From: Anaerolineales bacterium UBA6668
GTDB taxonomy: Bacteria; Chloroflexota; Anaerolineae; Anaerolineales; UBA6668
Length of the DNA stretch: 5,382 bases
Assembly: GCA_002455215.1 (NCBI GenBank)
Contig: DKKK01000213.1
Coordinates: forward strand, 8,490 to 13,871
Direction of reading: 5' to 3'
The position numbers were made by a program, and so were the translations under genes. The notes beneath the pieces are model-generated. The model saw nothing but the letters and a program-made list of their open reading frames with translations. It searched no databases and was not told the DNA's origin. Numbering within the stretch: position 1 is the stretch's first letter; each line of letters starts with the position of its first letter. This document shows positions 1 through 5,382 of the stretch, piece by piece.

Positions 1-1
1 G

Positions 2-169
2 GAATTTGCCCCCGGACAAACTTATGCGGTCATTCTGATACCGGTCTTGGCAGATGGGTTGGCTGATGATGGGGAGTTCTTCTATGTTGGACTGGAGAAC
101 GCAGAAAACGGTAGGCTGTATCTAGGCAAGGTACGCGATGAGATTGCGGTGAACGTGAAGAGCCAGTGA
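2..169 (+). CDS. C-terminal fragment of a Calx-beta repeat protein (5' end outside window)
   Basis: This reading frame is open from the left edge and ends at TGA 167-169, giving 55 residues with no start in view. The fragment begins with FAPGQTYAVILIPVLADG and continues with an acidic turn (DDGEFFYVGLENAENG) and a final strand (EIAVNV). This order matches the second half of a Calx-beta repeat: an F-x-P/A-G-x-T turn, a V-x-V/I strand, an acidic loop, then an F-x-V-x-L strand followed by an N-rich hairpin. Calx-beta domains are Ca2+-binding beta sandwiches, usually found in large secreted or surface proteins. The repeat ends almost at the stop, so no sorting domain or membrane anchor follows it. 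The family call is made by eye from a short stretch; the frame itself is well supported by ordinary codon use and the clean stop. The function of the whole protein cannot be judged. Confidence 0.62.
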   Translation, partial: EFAPGQTYAVILIPVLADGLADDGEFFYVGLENAENGRLYLGKVRDEIAVNVKSQ

Positions 170-307
170 TGGCGTGGCGATTTTAGCGTGAAGGAATACG
201 ATACTGCCATATATTCAGCACGGCTGGAAATCGCATTTTTCTCTTAAACCAATAGCGTAGCGCGGTACTCCGCACGTGTGCCGAATAGTTCCCCAATTGC
301 CACCCTT
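170..307. other. Convergent intergenic spacer
   Basis: This 138-bp spacer separates the end of the Calx-beta gene from the end of the TetR gene, which run toward each other. It has no open frame worth calling. A small dyad, CAGC-acg-GCTG (216-226), is followed by a T-rich stretch (235-244) and could be a weak rightward terminator, although the T tract starts several bases after the stem. GCGATTT (177-183) and AAATCGC (228-234) are also complementary and could enclose that hairpin. A second dyad, GCGG-tact-CCGC (262-273), lies nearer the TetR stop but has no adjoining T run in either direction. Neither is a textbook terminator. Confidence 0.3.
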
Positions 308-943
308 TTAATTTTCTATTGGTGAACCGAAGCTAGTGATAATCCCTGCCACTTCTTTTGCCATTTGCTCGGCGCTGAGCGGCAATTCCCCGCAAAACCA
401 CACTTGCAGAAGGTTAACCACCCCACCTGCAAAAAAGTTAACCCGCACCAAAAAGGCGGAAGACTGCCGTACTGCTAGCGGGATTCCCGCATGTGCAGAA
501 AAAAAGCCAACAAAGAGCGTTTTCAGCCGTGCCCACAAATGTTGGGCGTTGGGGGTGCGTGCTAGCAAGCGATAAAAGTCATGGTTGGCTTGCAGGTAGG
601 CGGCAATTTGCAACAAGAGCGGCAGGGGATTGCTGAAGAAGGTGCTGGTGTCCATTTGTTCTAAAAAGCCAAATAAATTTTCCAGTAATTCAGATTCTAC
701 TTGCTCAAACAAATCCGGCAAATCCTGATAATGCGCGTAAAAAGTGCCGCGATTGATATCTGCCCGCGTAATAATGTCGGTCACGGTAATTTTTTCTGGC
801 GATTTTTCTTGTAGTAGCTCCAAAAACGCTTGGCGGATGAATTTGCGGGAACGGACGGCATTTTTATACTCGGCTTTAGGGGATGGCATAATTTTTAAAC
901 GGGGAAAAACAATCGGACGAGCCACTTTAGGCGCGGCTGGCAT
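308..943 (-). CDS. TetR/AcrR-family transcriptional repressor
   Basis: This is a one-component DNA-binding regulator that probably represses the divergent P450 gene and itself. Residues about 28-80 form the TetR N-terminal domain, with the helix-turn-helix at about 52-74 (ITVTDIITRADINRGTFYAH, then Y and Q); the T-F-Y-x-H-Y-x-D/N-K/L pattern is typical. The remainder is helical and ends in FFAGGVVNLLQVWFCGELPL, which resembles the C-terminal ligand or dimer domain of DhaS-like TetR proteins (TetR_C_8 type). The longest frame gives 211 aa from ATG 943, with GGAG 11 nt upstream. An internal ATG at 887-889 (Met19) gives 193 aa, closer to the usual family length and just before the first conserved helix, but has no visible Shine-Dalgarno. 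The first 18 residues look dispensable, so the start is uncertain. Two matching palindromes upstream (1001-1018 and 1090-1105) are likely operators. The ligand is unknown. Confidence 0.88.
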   Translation of the reverse strand: MPAAPKVARPIVFPRLKIMPSPKAEYKNAVRSRKFIRQAFLELLQEKSPEKITVTDIITRADINRGTFYAHYQDLPDLFEQVESELLENLFGFLEQMDTSTFFSNPLPLLLQIAAYLQANHDFYRLLARTPNAQHLWARLKTLFVGFFSAHAGIPLAVRQSSAFLVRVNFFAGGVVNLLQVWFCGELPLSAEQMAKEVAGIITSFGSPIEN

Positions 944-1000
944 GGATAGTCGAACTCCGCCACGCCAGTCGCCGCGTATTTTTCAACAATTTGGCGTTAT

Positions 1001-1018
1001 TTGTTCAATTTTGAACAA
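1001..1018. promoter_or_regulatory. Putative TetR operator 1
   Basis: TTGTTCAA-TT-TTGAACAA is an inverted repeat with perfect 8-bp arms and a 2-bp centre. Its inner 16 bp differ at one position from the palindrome at 1090-1105. It lies 58-75 bp upstream of the longer TetR start and about 19 bp upstream of the -35 box of the P450 promoter. It is therefore placed to control the leftward repressor promoter, and possibly the rightward one as well. Length and symmetry fit a TetR-family dimer site. Binding by the adjacent repressor is inferred from position. An extra half-site-like TTCAACAA occurs at 982-989. Confidence 0.72.
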
Positions 1019-1036
1019 CCAGCCAACTTTTGTGGA

Positions 1037-1064
1037 TTGACGGCAAAACCGGCGTAAGTATAAT
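1037..1064 (+). promoter_or_regulatory. Sigma-70-type promoter for the P450 gene
   Basis: The -35 box TTGACG (1037-1042) matches the consensus at five of six positions. The -10 box TATAAT (1059-1064) is a perfect match, and the spacer is 16 bp. Transcription would begin near 1071, giving a leader of about 70 nt before ATG 1141. The promoter lies between the two palindromic operators. Operator 2 would fall at about +20 to +35, suited to blocking initiation or early elongation. The promoter also rules out an upstream TTG (1030-1032) as the start codon, because that codon precedes the predicted transcript. Confidence 0.75.
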
Positions 1065-1089
1065 ACCAATCACAACAATCTTCAACAAA

Positions 1090-1105
1090 TGTTCAATATT
1101 GAACA
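1090..1105. promoter_or_regulatory. Putative TetR operator 2
   Basis: TGTTCAATATTGAACA is a perfect 16-bp palindrome, identical to operator 1 at 15 of 16 positions. The two centres are 88 bp apart. This copy lies in the predicted P450 leader, downstream of the -10 box, where bound repressor would obstruct transcription. A TTCAACAA half-site-like sequence sits just upstream at 1081-1088. The link to the neighbouring TetR protein rests on position and symmetry. Confidence 0.75.
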
Positions 1106-1140
1106 CAGTCCTATTTCTAACCCATTCATCTACACACGCC

Positions 1141-2493
1141 ATGAACACCCCAACGCTTCCACCCACTGTTCCGGGGCTTCCCATCTTGGGCAATGCGCCT
1201 GCTTTTATCATGTCCAACGGTATTTCGGTTGAATTCCTGCAAAAGATTCAACAAAGTCATGGAGACCTTGTGCATTTCAAAGCGCTCAACCAGTCGTTTT
1301 ATTTGGTCAGCTCAGCAGAATTGATCCGAGAAGTGCTACTGGAACGCATGCAAGAAGTGGTCAAGTTAGATAGCGAAACCGAAGGCGCACCACGTGGCTT
1401 ACGCCGATTTTTGGGCAATGGCATTTTGACGGCAAATTATGACGATTGGCGCCCACAACGCAAGCTGATACAGCCGCTCCTGCACACGAAGCAAATTGCA
1501 AAATATGCGGACACCATTGGGGCAATGGGCGAGCGTATGTTGGCAGGCTGGCAAGATGGCGAAACCCGCAACATCCACGCAGACATGACTCAGGTGACTC
1601 TGTGGGTGATTGCCGACACAATGTTTGGGATTGACTTTCAGCAAAGCACTGAGTTGGAACAAGCGGGACGAATGGCGCAAAAAATTGTGGTGGATGATTT
1701 GGTGAATCCCTTACCCGGCTGGCTGACTGGACGCGATGCCAAGGCGGAACGAATCAACACCTTGCTCACTCAGTTGGTGACACAATTTCTGGAAGAACAC
1801 CGCACTCATCCAAATCGGGAACGGCACGACTTGCTTTCCGTGTTGCTAGACACCCGTGATGAAGATGGCAAACCGCTCTCTGATGAGCTTCTGCGCGACA
1901 ACATTCTAACCATGTTTTTTGCCGGGCACGAAACCACTGCCAATACACTCTCTTGGGCATTGTATTATCTAGCAAAAAATCCTGCCGTCTTGCAGGCGTT
2001 GCAAGCAGAAGTGGACGTAGCACTGGCGGACGGGCACACCCCCACTTTGGCAGATTTGCCACGCCTACCCTACACGCAAATGGTGTTGAAAGAAACCATG
2101 CGCATCCAACCTACTGTAGCCATGATTCCACGCTTGGTAGCAAAGGATATCACCTTGGGCGGCTACGCATTGAAGGCAGGGGCGGTCTTGCTGATTTCGC
2201 CGTATGTGCAACATCACAACCCGCAAAAATGGCAAACGCCTACCGTGTTTGACCCCACCCGTTTTTCAGCGGAAAGTGAAGCAAACATCGGCAAATATGA
2301 CTATCTACCATTTGGAGCGGGTCCACGCATTTGCATTGGCAACCATTTTGCCATGATGGAAGGGCAAATTTTGCTGGCACTCGTAGTGCGCCACTACGAT
2401 TTACAACTGCCCGTGGGCAGTGTGGTAGAACCCCTGCGGCAAATTACCTGCGAACCGGAAAACGGTTTGGCAATGCTTTTGCACAAACGTTAA
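1141..2493 (+). CDS. Cytochrome P450 monooxygenase
   Basis: This is a complete 450-aa heme-thiolate enzyme that would activate O2 to oxidise an unknown organic substrate. Diagnostic motifs appear in order: a Pro-rich N-terminus (PPTVPGLPILGN, 7-18), a C-helix W-x3-R (W103, R107), the I-helix AGHETT (261-266) with the acid-Thr pair for O2 activation, the K-helix E-x2-R (E318, R321), FDPTRF (370-375), and the heme loop FGAGPRICIG (391-400) with Cys398 as axial ligand. There is no membrane anchor or signal peptide, so it should be cytoplasmic. The AGHETT and FDPTRF style resembles the CYP102/CYP110/CYP4-like bacterial group; I do not assign a CYP number. No reductase domain is fused and no ferredoxin or reductase gene is in view, so electrons must come from elsewhere. 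ATG 1141 is chosen because the protein starts just before the Pro-rich motif and the promoter lies upstream of it. No clear Shine-Dalgarno precedes it. Repression by the divergent TetR protein is likely. Confidence 0.95.
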   Translation: MNTPTLPPTVPGLPILGNAPAFIMSNGISVEFLQKIQQSHGDLVHFKALNQSFYLVSSAELIREVLLERMQEVVKLDSETEGAPRGLRRFLGNGILTANYDDWRPQRKLIQPLLHTKQIAKYADTIGAMGERMLAGWQDGETRNIHADMTQVTLWVIADTMFGIDFQQSTELEQAGRMAQKIVVDDLVNPLPGWLTGRDAKAERINTLLTQLVTQFLEEHRTHPNRERHDLLSVLLDTRDEDGKPLSDELLRDNILTMFFAGHETTANTLSWALYYLAKNPAVLQALQAEVDVALADGHTPTLADLPRLPYTQMVLKETMRIQPTVAMIPRLVAKDITLGGYALKAGAVLLISPYVQHHNPQKWQTPTVFDPTRFSAESEANIGKYDYLPFGAGPRICIGNHFAMMEGQILLALVVRHYDLQLPVGSVVEPLRQITCEPENGLAMLLHKR

Positions 2494-2545
2494 AATTATT
2501 TCCCACCTAGCATGATTTCATCTATTCGGGGGCTTGTCCCGCATC
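2494..2545. other. Short convergent gap with a weak dyad
   Basis: Only 52 bp separate the P450 stop from the U32 stop on the other strand. The one visible dyad is CGGG-ggcttgt-CCCG (2527-2541), a 4-bp stem with no T run after it in either direction. It is a poor candidate for an intrinsic terminator. The two transcripts may overlap at their 3' ends or end by Rho. Confidence 0.25.
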
Positions 2546-5104
2546 TCACATCCCGCTTTCCACATACAAGCTCCCCTCCGCCGTGCCACCGGGTGCGCTC
2601 TTCTCCAGCCGTTGGTGCAGTTCCCCAGCCGAAATCTGCCCCGCCAATGCCAGCGCAAACGCCTGCGAAATTGCCCGCACCTGCTTGGCGGATTCATGCA
2701 CAAATTCCAAGCGAAAATGCCGCACGCCTGCAGACTGCCAACGCTTCAAATGCTTGCTGGCGGTCTGCGCTTCCGCCCCAAACACCGTGTTGCGACACCC
2801 CACATCCGCCATAACAGCATGTGCCCGCCCGCGTTCATCCCGCAGTGCCACGCGGTGCTGTTCGCACGGATGCCCACAGTTCAAATAGCTGGTGCCGCTG
2901 GACAAAAAGCGGCAAAACACACAATGCTCCATGTGAAAAACCGGCAAATGCTGATACGCCACCACTTCCAAGCGTTCCCCACCCACCCCCAAAGCCAATT
3001 CTGCCACCTGCGCCGCGTTCAAATCGTGGGTGGGCGTGATGCGCCCCAAACCCATCTGCAAAAATGTTTGCGCCGTGAGCAAATTGGCGGCATTCAAGCT
3101 AAAATCGCCATCCAACGCGGGCATTGCCTGCTCATCTGGCAGAACCAGCATGGCTTGCAATAACCCGCCCGAACGCACCAACACCCCGCAATCCAAACGG
3201 CGCAAAAAGTTCACAATACGCTGTTCGCTCGGCTTCAAAATGCGTGGGCTTGCCACACGCGCCGCAATTCCGGCGGCGCGGATTTGCTCCACCGCCGGGC
3301 GCAGTCCATACAGTTCCAAATAATCCAATGTAATACTGGCTGGCGCAAGTGCCAGGGCGGCGGTCAATTGTTCGGGAGTCCGCACCAGCAAGTGGATCTT
3401 CGACACAGACGGGGTTTGCACATTTTTTCCGATGGAAAAAAGTGCAGTTCCGAAGTGTGTCGAAGATGGTTGGGGCGAGTGGGTGGCGAGTGCTGGAGAC
3501 GGCTGAGCTGGGCGAGTGGGCAGGGGGTACGGTGTCGGCGACTTGCGCTCAGGCAGTTGGGTTTGCACCACTTGCAGGGCTGTGACTGCCTGCCGCCGCA
3601 ATTGGTTCAACAGCGAAACCGACACAAAGGGCTGTCCGACACTTTCCACCACACAGGCTTCCAATTCATAGGGTGTGCCGCCCAAGCGTGCCAACTGTTC
3701 GCGCACCAAATGCGGGTTCAGCGGCTGGTTGGCGGCGGGTTCTAGCACCTGTTCACTGCACACCTGCACCTGCACAGTGGGTTGGCGCACCAATTGCCAT
3801 TCGGTCACCAACACCTGCCCCACCACTGCGTTCACCCGCACCGTTAGGGGTTGGCGAGCGAGCGGGGTGCTGGCTTGCACAAACGGGCGCACCACTTTCT
3901 CCAACGCCGGGTCATGCGAGCGCCACAGCCAATCGCCCACCCGCACCCGCGAAAAGTCCACCTGTCCATTGCCAAATTGCACTTCCCACTGCCCATCCCG
4001 CTCTTGCACGGCAAACACGCGCCCACCTTCTTCTTTTTCCTGTGGACTGCGCCAATCTGCCGCATCCAACACCACCCCATCCCCAGCCTTTAGCTGAATC
4101 TGTGGATTTTCTGGCACAATCCACAGGGCATGGGGCAAAACCTGTGCCACCTTGCCCATCAACACCCCACGGTGACGGGGCGAGCGTCCATTCACCACCG
4201 CTTGATGGTTGGTGCCGCTGATGAAATGCGCCCCTAGCCCACGTGAATAGACCTGCTGTAAATGCAAGTGTGTTTCCGCTGTGGTGGGGTCGGGCAAACC
4301 TGCCCAAGCCGCATCCACCGCTTGCCGATAGGCTTGGGTGGTCAGTGCCACGTAATCGGCAGATTTGTAGCGTCCTTCGATTTTGAGCGAGTGAATGCCC
4401 ATTTGCACAATTTCTGGCACTTGTTGCAAGGCGTACAAATCGCCCGGCGAAAGCAAATAACGCGCATCTGCCAGGGGTTCTAGCTTGCCATCTACCAGCA
4501 GTTGATAGGGCAAACGGCACGCCTGCGCACACTGCCCACGGTTGGCACTTCGCCCGCCCCACGCTTCGCTGGAGAAGCACTGCCCCGAATAGGAGACGCA
4601 CAACGCGCCATGCACAAATATTTCTAGTTCGCAATCGCTGGCGGCGCGAATTTGGCGCACATCTGCCAATGAAAGCTCACGCGCCAACACCACGCGCCGC
4701 ACGCCAAAACGTTGTGCCAACGCCACGCCTTCGGCGCTGGTGATGCTCATTTGGGTACTGCCATGCACGGGCAAGTCCGGCACCCACTGCTGGCACAGTT
4801 GGGCAATGCCCACATCTTGCACAATGAGTGCGTCCACCCCCATTTGCGCCACCGCTTGCAGGGTATCCTGCGCCTGTTGCAGTTCGCTGTCAAATACGAG
4901 CGTGTTAAATGTTAGGTAGCCACGCACCCCGCGCCCGTGCAAGGTACGCATGACGCTGGGCAGTTCCGCCAGTTCAAAGCCAACTTTGGCGCGTGCCGAA
5001 AAATGGCGCAAGCCAAAATAGACGGCATCTGCTCCGGCTTCGATGGCGGCATGCAATTGCGGAAAATAGCCCGCGGGTGACATGATTTCGGGTTTTATCT
5101 GCAT
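2546..5104 (-). CDS. U32-family (peptidase U32/DUF3656) protein, RlhA-like RNA hydroxylation factor
   Basis: This 852-aa protein belongs to a family annotated as U32 peptidases. Characterised bacterial members are Fe-S proteins for oxygen-independent hydroxylation: RlhA acts on 23S rRNA cytidine 2501, TrhP on tRNA uridine 34, and UbiU/UbiV on ubiquinone precursors. An RNA-modification role is inferred from the RlhA-like architecture. The start MQIKPEIMSPAGYFPQ gives the usual TIM-barrel opening. The U32 signature is at 161-178 (E161, F163, G166, C169, G174, C176), followed by GQCAQACRLPY (C192, C196) and KIEGRYKS (241-248). Residues about 310-510 hold the DUF3656-type region. A Pro/Ser-rich linker (about 515-548) leads to a second U32-like module with HMEHCVFCRF and LNCGHPCEQH (C728, C731, C743, C747) and ADVGCRNTVF. 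It is longer than E. coli RlhA (about 650 aa) but fits the long U32 forms of other phyla. ATG 5104 is chosen over an upstream in-frame ATG (5335) because the extra 77 codons translate tandem repeats and span the promoter. A nested palindrome lies inside the gene at 3396-3467. Confidence 0.9.
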   Translation of the reverse strand: MQIKPEIMSPAGYFPQLHAAIEAGADAVYFGLRHFSARAKVGFELAELPSVMRTLHGRGVRGYLTFNTLVFDSELQQAQDTLQAVAQMGVDALIVQDVGIAQLCQQWVPDLPVHGSTQMSITSAEGVALAQRFGVRRVVLARELSLADVRQIRAASDCELEIFVHGALCVSYSGQCFSSEAWGGRSANRGQCAQACRLPYQLLVDGKLEPLADARYLLSPGDLYALQQVPEIVQMGIHSLKIEGRYKSADYVALTTQAYRQAVDAAWAGLPDPTTAETHLHLQQVYSRGLGAHFISGTNHQAVVNGRSPRHRGVLMGKVAQVLPHALWIVPENPQIQLKAGDGVVLDAADWRSPQEKEEGGRVFAVQERDGQWEVQFGNGQVDFSRVRVGDWLWRSHDPALEKVVRPFVQASTPLARQPLTVRVNAVVGQVLVTEWQLVRQPTVQVQVCSEQVLEPAANQPLNPHLVREQLARLGGTPYELEACVVESVGQPFVSVSLLNQLRRQAVTALQVVQTQLPERKSPTPYPLPTRPAQPSPALATHSPQPSSTHFGTALFSIGKNVQTPSVSKIHLLVRTPEQLTAALALAPASITLDYLELYGLRPAVEQIRAAGIAARVASPRILKPSEQRIVNFLRRLDCGVLVRSGGLLQAMLVLPDEQAMPALDGDFSLNAANLLTAQTFLQMGLGRITPTHDLNAAQVAELALGVGGERLEVVAYQHLPVFHMEHCVFCRFLSSGTSYLNCGHPCEQHRVALRDERGRAHAVMADVGCRNTVFGAEAQTASKHLKRWQSAGVRHFRLEFVHESAKQVRAISQAFALALAGQISAGELHQRLEKSAPGGTAEGSLYVESGM
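3396..3467. repeat. 72-bp nested palindrome inside the U32 gene
   Basis: The outer arms ATCTTCGACACA (3396-3407) and TGTGTCGAAGAT (3456-3467) are perfect 12-bp inverted repeats. Inside them, TGCACaTTTTTTCC (3417-3430) pairs with GGAAAAAAGTGCA (3434-3446) around a 3-nt loop, GAT, with one bulged base. A 9-nt segment on each side between the arms is mostly unpaired. The whole element is 72 bp, exactly 24 codons, so it keeps the reading frame and encodes about residues 546-570 at the edge of the Pro-rich inter-domain linker. It could be an inserted miniature palindromic element. No clear target duplication is visible. Confidence 0.7.
3474..3518. repeat. Three GGCGAGTG direct repeats in the U32 linker region
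   Basis: GGCGAGTG occurs at 3474-3481, 3485-3492 and 3511-3518, directly beside the palindrome. On the coding strand it reads CACTCGCC and contributes to the Pro/Ser/Thr-rich linker. The copies are not in the same reading frame, so the repetition is of DNA rather than of a peptide motif. Confidence 0.5.
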
Positions 5105-5114
5105 AAGAGGGGAA

Positions 5115-5123
5115 AGTATAGCA
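5115..5123 (-). promoter_or_regulatory. Extended -10 promoter close to the U32 start codon
   Basis: Read on the minus strand, TGCTATACT matches the extended -10 form TGnTATAAT at all but one position. No good -35 box lies at the right distance, as is common with extended -10 promoters. Only 10 nt separate the -10 box from ATG 5104, so transcription starting at the usual distance would leave a leader of about 3-5 nt. The absence of a Shine-Dalgarno (only CCCCTCTT precedes the ATG) fits a nearly leaderless mRNA. Confidence 0.5.
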
Positions 5124-5151
5124 GAATTATGAATTGTGAATGGCGAATGGT
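5124..5151. repeat. Heptanucleotide tandem repeat, four GAATNNN units
   Basis: Four consecutive 7-bp units read GAATTAT, GAATTGT, GAATGGC and GAATGGT. They abut the extended -10 promoter of the U32 gene. Seven-base tandem arrays of this kind (STRR-like) are known from filamentous cyanobacteria and other large genomes. With only four degenerate units, the assignment to that class is tentative. Confidence 0.5.
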
Positions 5152-5164
5152 TGGGTTTATCAGA

Positions 5165-5297
5165 ACCGCCCACGCCGAAAATCGCGCCCGCGTTGCAAAA
5201 CCGTACGATTCCACGACACCGCCCACGCCGAAAACCGCGTCCGCGTTGCAAAACCGTCCGATTCCACGTTACCGCCCACGCCGAAAACCGCGCCCGC
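5165..5297. repeat. 53-bp tandem repeat array (two full units and a partial third)
   Basis: Units start with ACCGCCCACGCCGAAAA at 5165, 5218 and 5271, an exact 53-bp period. Units 1 and 2 differ at five positions. The third unit stops after 27 bp, where a different repeat begins. Each full unit contains the related submotifs AAAACCGCGTCCG and AAAACCGTCCG. Because 53 is not a multiple of 3, successive units are read in different frames, so the long open frames crossing this array are not believable genes. There are no unique spacers between units. Confidence 0.9.
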
Positions 5298-5376
5298 ACC
5301 GTTGTTTTTATATGACCGTCCTGTTGAAACGCCACGCACCGTTGTTTTTATATAACCGTCCTGTTGAAACGTCCGC
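5298..5376. repeat. 40-bp tandem repeat, two units, joined to the 53-bp array
   Basis: Two adjacent units begin with ACCGTTGTTTTTATAT at 5298 (40 bp) and 5338 (39 bp). They are identical over about 34 bp apart from one G/A change, then end in CCACGC and TCCGC. They share the ACCG start and an ACCGTCC core with the 53-bp units. The last six bases of the window, ACCGCC (5377-5382), could begin another 53-bp unit, so the array probably continues to the right. Together with the preceding segments, this leaves 5105-5382 without a gene. Confidence 0.85.
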
Positions 5377-5382
5377 ACCGCC

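Noticed and set aside
1030..1140. TTG-initiated N-terminal extension of the P450 (37 extra residues)
   Set aside because: The extension spans the -35 and -10 boxes and operator 2, and the P450 homology begins after ATG 1141.
2534..3163. 209-codon plus-strand open frame antisense to the U32 gene
   Set aside because: It is antisense to conserved cysteine motifs of the U32 protein, has unnatural composition (many His, Cys, Gln, Arg), and has no ribosome site.
3396..3467. Intrinsic terminator, because of the T/A runs in the palindrome
   Set aside because: The T and A runs lie in the paired stem rather than after it, and the element is in the middle of an intact gene.
3912..4634. 240-codon minus-strand open frame inside the U32 gene
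   Set aside because: It overlaps the U32 coding frame, is rich in Arg/Trp/Cys/Gly, matches no recognisable family, and is best explained as a shadow.
5105..5335. 77-codon N-terminal extension of the U32 protein
   Set aside because: It translates the 53-bp repeats in shifting frames and crosses the likely promoter; the conserved U32 N-terminus starts at ATG 5104.
5165..5376. CRISPR array
   Set aside because: The units are directly tandem, with no unique spacers of about 30 bp; the 40-bp units differ only in a terminal 5-6 bp.
5140..5378. Short open frames of about 70 codons on both strands in the right-edge repeats
   Set aside because: They are open because of GC-rich repeats with a 53-bp period, which is not a multiple of 3; there is no start context or family resemblance.

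Overview
The window is a bacterial chromosome fragment of moderate GC. It holds one truncated gene at the left edge, three complete genes, and a non-coding repeat block at the right edge. Nothing fixes the taxon. A Calx-beta repeat protein, a soluble P450, a long two-module U32 protein, heptanucleotide tandem repeats and longer tandem repeats together would fit a free-living, large-genome Gram-negative or filamentous lineage (for example cyanobacteria, Chloroflexota or filamentous sulfur bacteria). That is inference only.

Layout from left to right: (1) 2-169 (+), the last 55 codons of a protein ending in a Calx-beta-like repeat. (2) 308-943 (-), a TetR/AcrR-family repressor. (3) About 944-1140, a divergent control region with two almost identical 16-bp palindromes, TGTTCAAT(T/A)TTGAACA, on either side of a near-consensus sigma-70 promoter. 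(4) 1141-2493 (+), a complete 450-aa cytochrome P450. (5) A 52-bp convergent gap. (6) 2546-5104 (-), an 852-aa U32-family protein related to RlhA (23S rRNA hydroxylation), with two four-Cys clusters. (7) 5105-5382, with no gene: an extended -10 promoter almost touching the U32 start codon, four 7-bp tandem repeats, then 53-bp and 40-bp tandem repeats running off the window.

The TetR and P450 genes form a coherent regulatory pair. The repressor is transcribed away from the P450, and the two matching palindromes bracket the P450 promoter, so a ligand (perhaps the P450 substrate) probably lifts repression. No ferredoxin or reductase partner is present. The U32 gene is a separate transcription unit with an unrelated, probably housekeeping, RNA-modification role.

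The two least ordinary things are a 72-bp nested palindrome lying in frame inside the U32 gene, at a Pro-rich inter-domain linker, and the composite tandem repeat array upstream of that gene. I found no convincing evidence of a wholly new multi-gene system.
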